Shown: positions 8,176 through 16,923, counted from the first letter of the stretch. The stretch is DNA of 28,715 nucleotides from an uncultured Blautia sp. (GCA_934408705.1 CAKRVL010000028.1:1-28715), one strand, 5' to 3'. A program made the numbers and translations. Notes: a model not told the origin generated them from the letters alone.

Positions 8176-8288
8176 CCTATTTTTCCAAGAAGCCATACAC
8201 AAAGCATGATGATCAAAATAGCAGTAAAGATTCCTGTCATTCCTTTGGCCATGATCTCAAGTGCGATAATAATATTTGATGTATTCAT
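8169..8288 (-). CDS. OadG-like small membrane subunit, 39 residues
   Basis: A short reading frame with AGGAGG nine bases before ATG 8288 encodes MNTSNIIIALEIMAKGMTGI followed by a hydrophobic stretch and a GKIGK end. It has one transmembrane helix (about residues 18-35). The ALEIMxxGMxxIF pattern resembles the N-terminal helix of OadG, the gamma subunit that tethers sodium-pumping decarboxylase complexes, but the long C-terminal linker and His-rich tail of OadG are missing. It lies 19 bases after the beta-subunit stop and upstream of the shared terminator, so the two are co-transcribed. It is probably a minimal gamma-type partner of the beta subunit. Confidence rests on the ribosome binding site, the context and the short similarity. 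Confidence 0.8.
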   Translation of the reverse strand: MNTSNIIIALEIMAKGMTGIFTAILIIMLCVWLLGKIGK

Positions 8289-8307
8289 AACAAAGCACCT
8301 CCTGTTC

Positions 8308-9444
8308 TTACAGAAAATTTGATATCAGGTTGATAACCATGCCTCCGGCGATAACGGAAGCAATCTGTCCGGATACATTTGCTCCGGCTGCCTGCATAAG
8401 AATTACATTTGTGGGATCCTCCTCCATTGCCATTTTCTGAACTACCCTGGAGGACATTGGAAAGGCGGAAATTCCTGCACCACCGATCATAGGATTAATT
8501 TTCTTTTTTCGGAAAAGATTAAGGAATTTTGCCAGGAGGACACCGCCGATGGTATCCATCACAAAGGCGAAAAGTCCGATTACCAGAATCAGTAAAGTTT
8601 CTTTTGTTACAAACTGATCTGCCCGCATGCTGAAGGAGATTGTGATTCCCAGAAGGAGAGTGATCAGGTTGGCCAGAATATTCTGTGCTGTGTCAGACAT
8701 TGTTCCGAGAACACCACACTCACGGATCAGGTTGCCGAACATGAGGAAGCCAACCAGGGCAACTGACTGAGGAGCCACAAGCCCTACGATCATCGTTACT
8801 ACGATTGGAAAGGCAATACGCATGGTTTTGGAAACTGATTTCGGGTTGTAATCCATATGGATGCAGCGTTCTTTTTTTGTGGTTACAAGGCGGATCGCAA
8901 TGGGCTGCACAATGGGTACCAGTGCCATATAAGAATAAGCAGCAACTGCAATGGCACCAATGTATCGGGAATTCAGGACCTGGGATACCAGGATGGAGGT
9001 TGGTCCGTCTGCAGCGCCAATGATTCCAATAGAAGCTGCATCTTTCAGGTCAAAGCCCAGAAGTGTTGCAAGGAAAATCGCAGCAAAGATTCCGAACTGT
9101 GCGCCTGCACCAAACAGGAACAGTGAGGGATTAGAAAGCAGCGGTCCGAAGTCGATCATAGCACCGATTCCGATAAAGAGAAGAATGGGCATTACCTCCG
9201 ATGCTTCAATTCCTACATGGAAAAGCCATTCAATCACTCCGTTTGTCTGAATACCGCCTGACAGAGTCTGGTCTAAAACTCCGGAAAAAGGCAGGTTTAC
9301 AAGAATAGCACCGAAGCCCATCGGCAAAAGCAAGGCCGGCTCGAAGCCCTTTTTGATAGCAAGCCAGATCAGGGTGATTCCCACAGCAAACATAACAAGC
9401 TGCTGCCAGGTAAGAGCCATGATTCCATCTGTTAAAAATTCCAT
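8308..9444 (-). CDS. Sodium-pumping decarboxylase beta subunit (OadB/GcdB/MmdB family)
   Basis: A 378-residue integral membrane protein with about ten hydrophobic segments. Family marks include the LLPMGFGAILVN segment near residue 40, GIGAMIDFGPLL, the conserved GAADGPTSILVSQ, and a C-terminal GAGISAFPMSSRVVQ and GANVSGQIASVIAGG. In oxaloacetate, glutaconyl-CoA or methylmalonyl-CoA decarboxylases this subunit decarboxylates carboxybiotin and exports Na+. The start at 9444 is set by GGAGG eight bases upstream. An upstream in-frame ATG at 9459 has no such site, and the frame beyond it runs into the leader terminator. No carboxyltransferase alpha subunit or biotin carrier is encoded nearby, so partners must lie elsewhere or the protein acts alone. 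The leader carries a putative Mn2+ riboswitch. Confidence 0.92.
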   Translation of the reverse strand: MEFLTDGIMALTWQQLVMFAVGITLIWLAIKKGFEPALLLPMGFGAILVNLPFSGVLDQTLSGGIQTNGVIEWLFHVGIEASEVMPILLFIGIGAMIDFGPLLSNPSLFLFGAGAQFGIFAAIFLATLLGFDLKDAASIGIIGAADGPTSILVSQVLNSRYIGAIAVAAYSYMALVPIVQPIAIRLVTTKKERCIHMDYNPKSVSKTMRIAFPIVVTMIVGLVAPQSVALVGFLMFGNLIRECGVLGTMSDTAQNILANLITLLLGITISFSMRADQFVTKETLLILVIGLFAFVMDTIGGVLLAKFLNLFRKKKINPMIGGAGISAFPMSSRVVQKMAMEEDPTNVILMQAAGANVSGQIASVIAGGMVINLISNFL

Positions 9445-9472
9445 TTTGTTTTCCTCCATTTCTTTTTTATAT

Positions 9473-9536
9473 AAAAAAAGACTCTTATTACAATAATACA
9501 TACCTGAGGATACGTTAATATTGTAATAAAAGTCTT
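9473..9536 (-). terminator. Leader terminator upstream of the beta-subunit gene
   Basis: On the minus strand an 18-position stem (9536-9519 with 9495-9478, one G-U pair, beginning AAGACTTTTATTAC) is followed by seven T residues. Its 5' arm contains the CTTTTATT that forms the closing stem of the upstream aptamer, so the two structures are alternatives. Confidence 0.9.
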
Positions 9537-9667
9537 GCTATTTCAATTCTCTGCGGGCAACAGCCCACGAAAAGCTGTCTGCCGTTCTGACGCATGAAAA
9601 TCCATATATGAACCGGTTCTACTGTGTCTGATAAACAGGTTCCATATGCCAGCTACTCCCTTTTATC
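9525..9667 (-). promoter_or_regulatory. Putative yybP-ykoY (Mn2+) riboswitch aptamer
   Basis: On the minus strand, GATAAAAG (9667-9660) closes with CTTTTATT (9532-9525). Immediately inside lies GGAGTAGC (9659-9652) on the 5' side and TAGCAAGA on the 3' side, matching the yybP-ykoY core GGGGAGUAGC / GCAAGACC. One G-C pair of the usual consensus is replaced by A-T, which keeps pairing. A CGTCA (9592-9588) followed by a hairpin corresponds to the second conserved loop of the class. The long first arm forms a CATATGGAACC / GGTTCATATATG helix. Stabilising the closing stem blocks the terminator at 9473-9536, so the ligand should turn the gene on. A Na+ class (DUF1646) is an alternative I cannot exclude. 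Confidence 0.65.
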
Positions 9668-9694
9668 GGATGCTTATATTAATTTTCTGGTGTC

Positions 9695-9724
9695 ATTATA
9701 GTCTACACCTGTGTGTTCTGTCAA
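9695..9724 (-). promoter_or_regulatory. Sigma-A-type promoter of the riboswitch/pump operon
   Basis: On the minus strand TTGACA (9724-9719) and TATAAT (9700-9695), both perfect consensus, are separated by 18 bases. Initiation would fall near 9688, just ahead of the aptamer. Confidence 0.85.
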
Positions 9725-9756
9725 TATAAAAAATCAGATTGTAAACAGTTCAATGC

Positions 9757-9785
9757 TTGTAAAAAAATCAGTACAGGTATATGAT
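9757..9785 (+). promoter_or_regulatory. Probable promoter of the threonine-aldolase-like gene
   Basis: TTGTAA (9757-9762) and TATGAT (9780-9785) lie 17 bases apart, about 60 bases before the start at 9849. Confidence 0.55.
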
Positions 9786-9848
9786 GAAATAACATGAAAA
9801 TCAAAAGTTATATCGTAAAAGTAAAATATGAATCAAAGGAGTTACATT

Positions 9849-10868
9849 ATGCTGTATTTTGAAAATGATTATTGTGAGGGTGCTCATGAAGCAATTTTAA
9901 AAAGATTAGTAGAAACCAATATGGAAAAGGTTCCGGGATATGGCCAGGATATTTATTGTGATCAGGCGAAGGAAAAAATAAAAAAAGCTTGTGGCTGTCC
10001 CGAGGGAGAGGTGTATTTCCTGGTAGGGGGTACCCAGACAAATGCAGTGGTGATCGCGTCCATGCTGAACCGGTACGAAGGAGTGCTTTCCGCAGTTACA
10101 GGTCATGTAAATGCTCACGAAGCCGGAGCTATTGAGTTTACCGGACATAAAGTTCTTCCACTTCCCCAGAACGATGGCAAAATTTCTGCCGTGGATCTGA
10201 ATGATTATCTTCAGACCTACTACGCAGACGGAAGCTATGACCACATGGTTTTTCCAGGCATGGTTTATATTTCACATCCGACAGAGTATGGTACTCTGTA
10301 CACAAAGCAGGAACTGTCAGATATTTCCCGTGTATGCAGGGAGTATGAGATCCCGTTATTTTTAGATGGCGCCAGACTGGGATACGGACTGGTGGCAGAG
10401 ACAGATGTGACTTTGAAAGATATTGCAAATTACACAGACGTATTTTATATCGGAGGAACCAAGGTTGGTGCTCTGTGCGGTGAAGCAGTAGTTTTCCCGA
10501 AGAAAGCACCGAAACATTTCTTTACTATGATCAAACAGCAGGGAGCGCTTCTGGCAAAAGGCAGGCTGCTTGGAATTCAGTTTGACACTCTTTTCACAGA
10601 CAATCTGTATCTGGAAATCAGTAAGAACGCTATTGAAACTGCGGCAAAACTGAAAAAGGCTTTGAAAGAGAAGGGCTACGAGTTCTTTATTGATTCCCCC
10701 ACTAATCAGATTTTTGTTATTCTGGAAAATAAGAAGATGGAGGAGCTGGGAGAAAAGGTGAAGTTCAGTTTCTGGGAAAAATATGATGAGAATCATACCG
10801 TTGTCCGCTTTGCAACCAGCTGGGCTACAAAGTCAGAAGATATTGACGCCTTGATCCGGATTTTGTAA
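9849..10868 (+). CDS. Threonine aldolase / aromatic amino acid beta-eliminating lyase family enzyme
   Basis: A 339-residue PLP-dependent fold-type I enzyme. The sequence starts with LYFENDYCEGAHEAIL, has a GGTQTNAVV segment that binds the cofactor phosphate, a LDGARLGYGL segment with the Asp that contacts the pyridine nitrogen, and GGTKVGALCGE with the likely Schiff-base Lys205. Low-specificity threonine aldolases split L-threonine or allo-threonine to glycine and acetaldehyde. This group is shorter and more divergent than E. coli LtaE, so another beta-hydroxy amino acid may be the substrate. The start at 9849 has AAAGGAG at 9835-9841; an earlier in-frame start at 9828 does not. The gene is monocistronic, with a long hairpin downstream at 10924-10970. 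Confidence 0.88.
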   Translation: MLYFENDYCEGAHEAILKRLVETNMEKVPGYGQDIYCDQAKEKIKKACGCPEGEVYFLVGGTQTNAVVIASMLNRYEGVLSAVTGHVNAHEAGAIEFTGHKVLPLPQNDGKISAVDLNDYLQTYYADGSYDHMVFPGMVYISHPTEYGTLYTKQELSDISRVCREYEIPLFLDGARLGYGLVAETDVTLKDIANYTDVFYIGGTKVGALCGEAVVFPKKAPKHFFTMIKQQGALLAKGRLLGIQFDTLFTDNLYLEISKNAIETAAKLKKALKEKGYEFFIDSPTNQIFVILENKKMEELGEKVKFSFWEKYDENHTVVRFATSWATKSEDIDALIRIL

Positions 10869-10923
10869 TAAATGTTTTTTTGCAAGCGCCTTCTTATAAA
10901 CTGCGGAGCAGTTATTCGGTTAT

Positions 10924-10970
10924 GAGTCCTATGTCAAGCGGACCTGGAATATCCGTTTGACACAGGGCTC
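10924..10970 (+). terminator. Long imperfect hairpin upstream of araR
   Basis: A 19-bp stem with one mismatch and two G-U pairs joins 10924-10942 to 10952-10970 across a 9-base loop. It is followed by ACTATTTTAATG rather than a clean U run. It probably ends the aldolase transcript. Confidence 0.6.
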
Positions 10971-10989
10971 ACTATTTTAATGCAACAAC

Positions 10990-11019
10990 TTGTCTATATG
11001 TGCATACAAGTTGTAATAT
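10990..11019 (+). promoter_or_regulatory. araR promoter
   Basis: TTGTCT (10990-10995) and TAATAT (11014-11019) are 18 bases apart. The spacer is filled by an AraR-type operator, so repressor binding would exclude polymerase and make araR autoregulated. Confidence 0.6.
10996..11011 (+). promoter_or_regulatory. Putative AraR operator
   Basis: ATATGTGCATACAAGT matches the Bacillus/Clostridium AraR box ANTTGTNCGNACAANT at all but two fixed positions. It sits inside a wider inverted repeat, CAACTTGT (10986-10993) with ACAAGTTG (11006-11013). L-arabinose would release the repressor. Confidence 0.65.
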
Positions 11020-11039
11020 AAAAACAGGAGGAAGAAACC

Positions 11040-12131
11040 ATGACAGAAAACGGAAAACCAAAGTATTTCGCTTTGATGGAAGAACTGAAGGCGGAAATCA
11101 CTTCCGGCCGGATCCAGCCGGGAGAGAAGCTGCCATCGGAGAATCAGTTGACTGTGCAGTATGGCCTTAGCAGACATACAGTTCGTAAGGCTTTTGGACT
11201 TTTGGAGCAGGAAGGATATATAGAAGCCTGTCACGGCAAGGGAACCTTTTGCTCAGAGAAAATGCGCCATATGAAAAAGTCCAGAAATATTGCGGTGGTG
11301 ACTACCTATATTTCCGACTATATTTTTCCAAGATTAATCCAGGGAATAGATAACGTGCTGTCTGAGCGAGGCTATAGTATCATTCTGAAAAATACAGGAA
11401 ACAGCCGTCAGAAAGAAGCGAAATGTCTGGAGGAGCTTTTGCAAAAGGATATTGACGCACTGATCATTGAGCCAAGTAAAAGCCAGCTTAGCTGCCGGCA
11501 CCCCGGCCTTTATGAAAATCTGGAAAAATATCAGATACCATATATTTTTATCCAGGGAATCTATACTGAAATGAAGGATAAGCCTCATATTCTTATGGAT
11601 GATGCAAGGGGCGGCTATCTTGTTACAAAGTATCTTCTGGATCAGGGACATTATAGAATTACCGGTTTTTTTAAGGCGGATGATATTCAGGGAATCCAGA
11701 GACATAAGGGATATGTAAAAGCACTGCAGGAGGCAGGAGTAGCCTATGATCCGGATCAGGTGGTGTGGTTCCATACAGAGGATCGGCGGAGCAAGCCATC
11801 TATGATGGTGAAAGAGATGGTAAAAAGCGGACAGCTTCCTGATGGAATTGTCTGCTACAATGACCAGATCGCTGTGCAGGTGATCGAGACGCTTGAAGCT
11901 TGTGGATTGCGGGTTCCGGAGGATGTTTCCGTTACAGGATATGACAATTCTCTCTATGCCCAGCGTGGTACAGGAATCACTACGATAGCCCATCCTCAGG
12001 AAAAGCTTGGGGAAATGGCAGCAGAGCTGATCCTGGAGAAAATCAATGGAGTGCCGGAACAGGAAAGTAAAGTTGAGCGTCTGATCCAACCGGAGCTGAT
12101 CATTCGCGGATCCTCAAGAAGGTACAACTGA
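11040..12131 (+). CDS. araR: Arabinose operon repressor, GntR-HTH plus LacI-type sensor
   Basis: A 363-residue regulator. Residues about 1-70 form a GntR-family winged helix (PKYFALMEELKAEI, PGEKLPSENQLTVQYGLSRHTVRKAF, GKGTF). Residues from about 80 to the end are a periplasmic-binding-protein-like sensor of the LacI/GalR type, with KYLLDQGHYRITGFF, DGIVCYNDQIAVQV and GYDNS motifs. This hybrid is the hallmark of AraR, which binds DNA without L-arabinose and is released by it. AGGAGG lies eight bases before ATG 11040. araA follows 76 bases later on the same strand. A likely AraR box lies in its own promoter, so feedback control is expected. Confidence 0.93.
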   Translation: MTENGKPKYFALMEELKAEITSGRIQPGEKLPSENQLTVQYGLSRHTVRKAFGLLEQEGYIEACHGKGTFCSEKMRHMKKSRNIAVVTTYISDYIFPRLIQGIDNVLSERGYSIILKNTGNSRQKEAKCLEELLQKDIDALIIEPSKSQLSCRHPGLYENLEKYQIPYIFIQGIYTEMKDKPHILMDDARGGYLVTKYLLDQGHYRITGFFKADDIQGIQRHKGYVKALQEAGVAYDPDQVVWFHTEDRRSKPSMMVKEMVKSGQLPDGIVCYNDQIAVQVIETLEACGLRVPEDVSVTGYDNSLYAQRGTGITTIAHPQEKLGEMAAELILEKINGVPEQESKVERLIQPELIIRGSSRRYN

Positions 12132-12207
12132 CGGAGTATTATCAGTGACAATGTTCAAAAAAATAACAATATTAACAAATATACATAAAAACAGGAGGAA
12201 TATCACA

Positions 12208-13707
12208 ATGAAAGCAGGAAGAAATTACAAATTTTGGTTTTGTACAGGTTCACAGGACCTTTACGGTGACGAGTGCCTTCGCAAAGTTGCAGAGCATTCC
12301 CGTATAATCGTGGAAGAACTGAACAAATCCGGAATGTTCCCATATGAAATCGTGTGGAAACCAACTCTGATCACAAACGAGCTGATCCGTAAAACCTTTA
12401 ATGAGGCAAACGCAGACGAGGATTGTGCTGGTGTTATCACATGGATGCATACTTTTTCCCCGGCAAAATCCTGGATCCTTGGTCTGAAGGAATACAGAAA
12501 GCCATTGTGTCACCTGCATACACAGTTTAATGAGGAAATTCCATATGATACCATTGATATGGATTTCATGAACGAAAACCAGTCCGCACATGGCGGTCGT
12601 GAGTATGGACATATGGTAACCCGCATGGGAATTGAGCGCAAGGTTATTGTTGGACATTGGGCTGATAAGAGAGTTCAGGAGCGTCTGGCATCCTGGATGA
12701 GAACCGCTATTGGTATTATGGAGAGCAGCCATATCCGTGTGTGCCGTGTTGCAGATAACATGAGAAATGTAGCTGTTACAGAAGGTGACAAGGTAGAGGC
12801 TCAGATTAAATTTGGCTGGGAAGTGGATGCTTATCCTGTAAATGAAATCGCGGAATATGTAAATGCTGTTTCCAAGGAAGATATTGACGCTCTTGTGGAA
12901 GAATACTATAATAAATATGATATTATTCTGGAAGGAAGAGATCCGGAAGAATTCAGACGTCATGTAGCAGTACAGGCAGGAATTGAGATTGGTTTCGAGA
13001 AATTCCTGGAGGAAAAAAATTACCAGGCAATTGTAACTCATTTCGGTGATCTTGGAGCACTGAAACAGCTTCCGGGACTGGCAATCCAGAGACTTATGGA
13101 GAAGGGCTATGGATTTGGCGCAGAGGGTGACTGGAAAACAGCTGCCATGGTACGCTTAATGAAGATCATGACAGCAGGAATGAAGGATGCCAAGGGAACA
13201 TCTATGATGGAGGATTACACCTATAATCTTGTTCCTGGTAAAGAGGGAATCCTGCAGTCCCATATGCTGGAGGTTTGCCCGTCAGTTGCAGATGGCAAGC
13301 AGGCTATTAAGGTTTGCCCGCTTAGTATGGGAGACAGAGAGGATCCTGCAAGACTGGTGTTTACATCTAAGACAGGCCCAGGAATCGCAACCTCTCTTGT
13401 TGATCTTGGCGACAGATTCCGTCTTATCATTAACGATGTAGATTGTAAGAAGGTTGAGAAGCCGATGCCGAAGCTTCCGGTAGGAAGTGCATTCTGGACA
13501 CCACAGCCTGATCTGGCAACCGGTGCGGAAGCATGGATCCTTGCAGGTGGAGCACATCATACTGCTTTCTCTTATGATCTTACCGCAGAGCAGATGGGTG
13601 ACTGGGCAGCAGCAATGGGAATCGAAGCTGTATACATTGACAAAGATACTACAATCCGTAACTTTAAGAATGAACTTCGTTGGAACGAGGTCGCATTCCG
13701 TAAATAA
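12208..13707 (+). CDS. araA: L-arabinose isomerase
   Basis: Converts L-arabinose to L-ribulose in the cytoplasm with Mn2+. The protein has 499 residues against 500 in E. coli. All four catalytic/metal residues known from the E. coli enzyme (E306, E333, H350, H450) are visible: Glu306 in FGAEGDWKT, Glu335 in MMEDYTY, His352 in SHMLEVCPS, and His451 in AGGAHHT. The start at 12208 ([11 protein letters not shown]) has AGGAGG at 12193-12198; an earlier in-frame ATG at 12145 has none. It lies between araR and the kinase, and shares their strand. A direct transcript from the araR promoter is likely, and I found no clear second AraR box in the 76-base gap. Confidence 0.97.
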   Translation: MKAGRNYKFWFCTGSQDLYGDECLRKVAEHSRIIVEELNKSGMFPYEIVWKPTLITNELIRKTFNEANADEDCAGVITWMHTFSPAKSWILGLKEYRKPLCHLHTQFNEEIPYDTIDMDFMNENQSAHGGREYGHMVTRMGIERKVIVGHWADKRVQERLASWMRTAIGIMESSHIRVCRVADNMRNVAVTEGDKVEAQIKFGWEVDAYPVNEIAEYVNAVSKEDIDALVEEYYNKYDIILEGRDPEEFRRHVAVQAGIEIGFEKFLEEKNYQAIVTHFGDLGALKQLPGLAIQRLMEKGYGFGAEGDWKTAAMVRLMKIMTAGMKDAKGTSMMEDYTYNLVPGKEGILQSHMLEVCPSVADGKQAIKVCPLSMGDREDPARLVFTSKTGPGIATSLVDLGDRFRLIINDVDCKKVEKPMPKLPVGSAFWTPQPDLATGAEAWILAGGAHHTAFSYDLTAEQMGDWAAAMGIEAVYIDKDTTIRNFKNELRWNEVAFRK

Positions 13708-13721
13708 AAATCCAGATGTCT

Positions 13722-13758
13722 GTAAATACGTGGGAGGCGGGGTCGACCGCGTATTTGC
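13722..13758 (+). other. Hairpin between araA and the ribulokinase gene
   Basis: GTAAATACG (13722-13730) pairs with CGTATTTGC (13750-13758) with one G-U pair, over a 19-base G+C-rich loop. There is no U run, so a processing or stability element is more likely than a terminator. Confidence 0.4.
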
Positions 13759-13796
13759 GGCATTTTATAAAAAAGATAAACGGGAGGATTTTACAC

Positions 13797-15401
13797 ATGG
13801 GAGCAGCAGAAGCAAAAAAGGCAATTCTGGACAATAAGACTGCGCTTGGAATTGAGTTTGGTTCCACAAGGATCAAGGCAGTTCTGGTAGATGGAAATAA
13901 CGCACCCATCGCATCCGGCGGACATGAGTGGGAGAACCGTTATGAGAACGGTGTATGGACCTACAGCCTTGAGGAGATCTGGTCTGGCATTCAGGACTGC
14001 TATCAGCAGCTTGTGAAGGACGTAGAGGAAAAATATGGTGTGGAGCTTACAAGTGTTGGCGCTATGGGAATCAGTGCCATGATGCACGGTTATATGCCAT
14101 TTGATAAAGAGGGAAAGCTTCTGGTTCCATTCAGAACCTGGAGAAATAATATTACAGGAAAGGCAAGCAGAAAGCTGTCTGAGCTTTTCCAGTACAATAT
14201 TCCTCAGAGATGGAGTATTGCACATCTTTATCAGGCAATCCTGAACGGTGAGCCACATGTAAAAGATATTGATTATATTGCAACTCTGGAGGCCTATGTA
14301 CATTGGAAGCTGACCGGAAAAAAAGTTCTTGGAATCGGTGATGTTGCCGGAATGTTCCCGGTAGACAGTATCACAAAGGATTACAACGAGAAAATGGTTC
14401 AGCAGTTTGATGAGCTGGTTGCTTCTTATGGATTCCCATGGAAGCTTCGGGATATCCTGCCCAAATGTCTTGTTGCAGGACAGGATGCAGGCTGCCTGAC
14501 AGAAGAGGGTGCAAAGCTTCTTGATGTAACCGGTAAGCTGAAAGCCGGAATTCCGATGTGCCCGCCGGAGGGTGATGCAGGTACCGGAATGGTAGCTACT
14601 AACAGTGTTGCAAAGCGTACCGGAAATGTTTCGGCAGGTACCTCTGTATTTGCCTCTATTGTTCTCGAGAATGAGTTATCCGCACCGTATTCAGAGATTG
14701 ATATGGTTGCGACTCCATCAGGACATCCGGTTGCAATGGCGCATTCTAATAACTGTACATCAGATCTGAATGCATGGGTAAATATTTTCCGTGAGTTTAC
14801 AGAGGCAATGGGAATAGAAGCAGATATGAATAAGCTTTTCGGAACCTTATATAATAAGGCAATGGAAGGCGATGTGGACTGCGGCGGACTGCTTTCCTAC
14901 TGCTATTTCTCAGGCGAGCATATGACTGGATTTACAGAAGGAAGACCGTTATTTGTCCGTTCTCCTGAGAGTAAATTTAACCTTGCAAACTTTATGAGAA
15001 CGAATCTTTACACCTGTCTGGGTGCAATGAGAGTGGGTCTTGACATTCTGTTTAAGAAGGAGAATGTGAAGGTTGACCGTCTGCTTGGACATGGTGGACT
15101 GTTTAAGACAAAGGGTGTGGGACAGCAGATTCTTGCTGACGCTGTAAACGCACCGGTTTCCGTTATGGAGACTGCCGGTGAGGGCGGTGCATGGGGAATT
15201 GCAGTTCTGGCTTCCTATCTCCTGAATAAAGAAGGAAACGAGACACTGGAAGACTTCCTGGATACCAAGGTATTTGCCGGAAATCAGGGAAGCACTCTGA
15301 ATCCGGATCCGGAGGGTGTTGAGGGCTTCAATATGTTTATGGAAAGATATATGAAGGGGCTGCCTATTGAGCAGGCTGCTGTAGATTCTAAGATCTGGTA
15401 A
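13797..15401 (+). CDS. FGGY-family ribulokinase of the arabinose operon
   Basis: Phosphorylates L-ribulose to L-ribulose 5-phosphate (inferred from context). The 534-residue protein has the FGGY fold: N-terminal ATP site [15 protein letters not shown], the [13 protein letters not shown] segment, TWRNN, then [11 protein letters not shown] and the C-terminal [10 protein letters not shown] with TAGEGGAWG. It is clearly not the classical AraB; it looks like the clostridial type described as AraK, a non-orthologous ribulokinase. The start at 13797 has GGGAGG at 13782-13787; the frame runs upstream to 13716 without a ribosome binding site. Terminated by the hairpin at 15416-15473. araD and a transporter are not in the window. 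Confidence 0.88.
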   Translation: MGAAEAKKAILDNKTALGIEFGSTRIKAVLVDGNNAPIASGGHEWENRYENGVWTYSLEEIWSGIQDCYQQLVKDVEEKYGVELTSVGAMGISAMMHGYMPFDKEGKLLVPFRTWRNNITGKASRKLSELFQYNIPQRWSIAHLYQAILNGEPHVKDIDYIATLEAYVHWKLTGKKVLGIGDVAGMFPVDSITKDYNEKMVQQFDELVASYGFPWKLRDILPKCLVAGQDAGCLTEEGAKLLDVTGKLKAGIPMCPPEGDAGTGMVATNSVAKRTGNVSAGTSVFASIVLENELSAPYSEIDMVATPSGHPVAMAHSNNCTSDLNAWVNIFREFTEAMGIEADMNKLFGTLYNKAMEGDVDCGGLLSYCYFSGEHMTGFTEGRPLFVRSPESKFNLANFMRTNLYTCLGAMRVGLDILFKKENVKVDRLLGHGGLFKTKGVGQQILADAVNAPVSVMETAGEGGAWGIAVLASYLLNKEGNETLEDFLDTKVFAGNQGSTLNPDPEGVEGFNMFMERYMKGLPIEQAAVDSKIW

Positions 15402-15415
15402 GAGAATAAGAAAAG

Positions 15416-15473
15416 ACCTTCTGCATATCAGAATGTGAAATTTCACAGGGTGCTGGTATGCGGAAGGTTTTTT
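15416..15473 (+). terminator. Terminator of the arabinose operon
   Basis: ACCTTCTGCATA (15416-15427) pairs with TATGCGGAAGGT (15457-15468) with one G-U pair, followed by six T residues. A second perfect palindrome, TGTGAAATTTCACA (15434-15447), caps the loop. Confidence 0.85.
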
Positions 15474-15474
15474 A

Positions 15475-15483
15475 TGTTATAAT
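15475..15483 (+). promoter_or_regulatory. Extended -10 element for the O-acetylation operon
   Basis: TG-T-TATAAT (15475-15483) is an extended -10 box without a good -35 box at the usual distance. It starts immediately after the terminator T tract and lies 75 bases before the MBOAT gene. Confidence 0.5.
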
Positions 15484-15557
15484 GAGCGTCAGAGCCAACA
15501 TGTCTGTGCCACTGATGCTGCACAGTGAATGGCAAGTAAATAATAAAGGAGAAGCAT

Positions 15558-16913
15558 ATGGTTTTCAGTTCAATGCTCTTTCTCTGGATTTTTCTGCCCC
15601 TTGTGCTGGCAGTATATTATATAAGTCCCAGGAGGATCCGCAATGGGATCCTGGTGCTTTTTAGTCTGCTTTTTTATGCCTGGGGAGAACCGGTTTATAT
15701 TTTCCTTATGTTGTTTTCAGTGGCAGTGAATTTCACCGGAGGAATCCTGATAGAGAAGAATCCGGGGAGGAAAAGGCAGATCCTGGTGATTACACTTGTG
15801 ATCAATCTGGCGCTTCTGGGGTATTTCAAATATTTAAACATTGTAGCACTGCCTATTGGAATTTCTTTTTATACCTTTCAGGCATTATCATATGTGATTG
15901 ATGTATACCGGGGAGAGGTGCAGGCGCAGCATAATTTGGGGCATATGCTTCTGTATATTTCCTTTTTTCCCCAGCTGATCGCAGGTCCTATTGTGAAGTA
16001 CAGGGATATTGCAGCGCAGATTACGGGACGGAAGGAAACCATTCAGAAATTTTCGGCAGGTGTGATGCGTTTTTGCTGGGGACTTGGGAAAAAGGTACTG
16101 CTGGCAAATGCTTTTGCCGAGGTGGTGGATGAAATTTTTAAATATGGTCCTTATGCAGTGACCAGGAAAGCACTGTGGCTTGGGGCAGTCTTATATATGA
16201 TGCAGATTTATTATGATTTCTCCGGCTACTCTGATATGGCTATTGGATTGGGAAAAATGTTTGGATTTGAATTTCAGGAGAACTTCAATTATCCTTATAC
16301 CTCCCATTCGGTGCAGGAATTCTGGCGCAGATGGCATATTTCTTTATCCTCCTGGTTCCGTGACTATGTGTATATTCCACTTGGCGGAAACCGTAAGGGT
16401 GTTATCTGTACTTATCGGAACCTGTTGATTGTCTTTTTTCTTACCGGTATGTGGCATGGTGCAGGTCCGGCATTTATTTTGTGGGGATTATATCATGGAC
16501 TGTTTCTTATTCTGGAGAGGGTATGGCTTGGTAAGAGGCTGAAGAAGTTGCCGGGAATTATCAGCTGGGGATATGGGATGACAGTTGTTTTCTTTGGATG
16601 GATTTTGTTCAGGGCAGAGGATCTGTCACTGTTTTTTACCTATGTAAGGAATATGTTTGTATCCCATGGTGGAACTATTCTTATCTGGACATACCTTGAC
16701 AGTAAGATGATTTTCCTGATTATTGCAGGAGCATTATTTGCCGGAGGAGTGCAGAAGCTGTATGAAAAAGTCAGAGTACATTTTAATGGGAAAATTCCGG
16801 AGAACGGTGTGGTAACAATTCCAAGGGCAGCAGCCTGTATGGCGATTTTCTGGCTATGTGTGGCGGCACTTGTAAGCAACAGCTACAATCCTTTTATATA
16901 TTTCAGATTTTAA
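15558..16913 (+). CDS. MBOAT-family polysaccharide O-acyltransferase (AlgI/DltB-like)
   Basis: A 451-residue multi-pass membrane protein of the MBOAT family. It starts MVFSSMLFLWIFLP as AlgI and PatA homologues do, has PQLIAGPIVKY and DFSGYSDMAIG segments, a QEFWRRWHISLSSWFRDYVYIPLGG box, and the MBOAT active-site region TGMWHGAGPAFILWGLYHG with His300 and His313. AlgI-type proteins move acetyl groups from a cytoplasmic donor across the membrane to a partner that acetylates an exported polysaccharide. The partner gene follows ten bases after the stop. AAAGGAG lies a few bases before ATG 15558. The acceptor polymer (wall glycopolymer, peptidoglycan or capsule) cannot be told from the sequence. 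Confidence 0.93.
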   Translation: MVFSSMLFLWIFLPLVLAVYYISPRRIRNGILVLFSLLFYAWGEPVYIFLMLFSVAVNFTGGILIEKNPGRKRQILVITLVINLALLGYFKYLNIVALPIGISFYTFQALSYVIDVYRGEVQAQHNLGHMLLYISFFPQLIAGPIVKYRDIAAQITGRKETIQKFSAGVMRFCWGLGKKVLLANAFAEVVDEIFKYGPYAVTRKALWLGAVLYMMQIYYDFSGYSDMAIGLGKMFGFEFQENFNYPYTSHSVQEFWRRWHISLSSWFRDYVYIPLGGNRKGVICTYRNLLIVFFLTGMWHGAGPAFILWGLYHGLFLILERVWLGKRLKKLPGIISWGYGMTVVFFGWILFRAEDLSLFFTYVRNMFVSHGGTILIWTYLDSKMIFLIIAGALFAGGVQKLYEKVRVHFNGKIPENGVVTIPRAAACMAIFWLCVAALVSNSYNPFIYFRF

Positions 16914-16923
16914 CAGGAACAAT

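Noticed and set aside
12250..13041. 263-codon minus-strand frame over araA
   Set aside because: Antisense to araA, whose four catalytic residues are intact; no ribosome binding site or family resemblance.
15458..15664. 68-codon frame upstream of and overlapping the MBOAT gene
   Set aside because: It begins in the terminator/promoter stretch, overlaps the MBOAT start in another frame and lacks a ribosome binding site.
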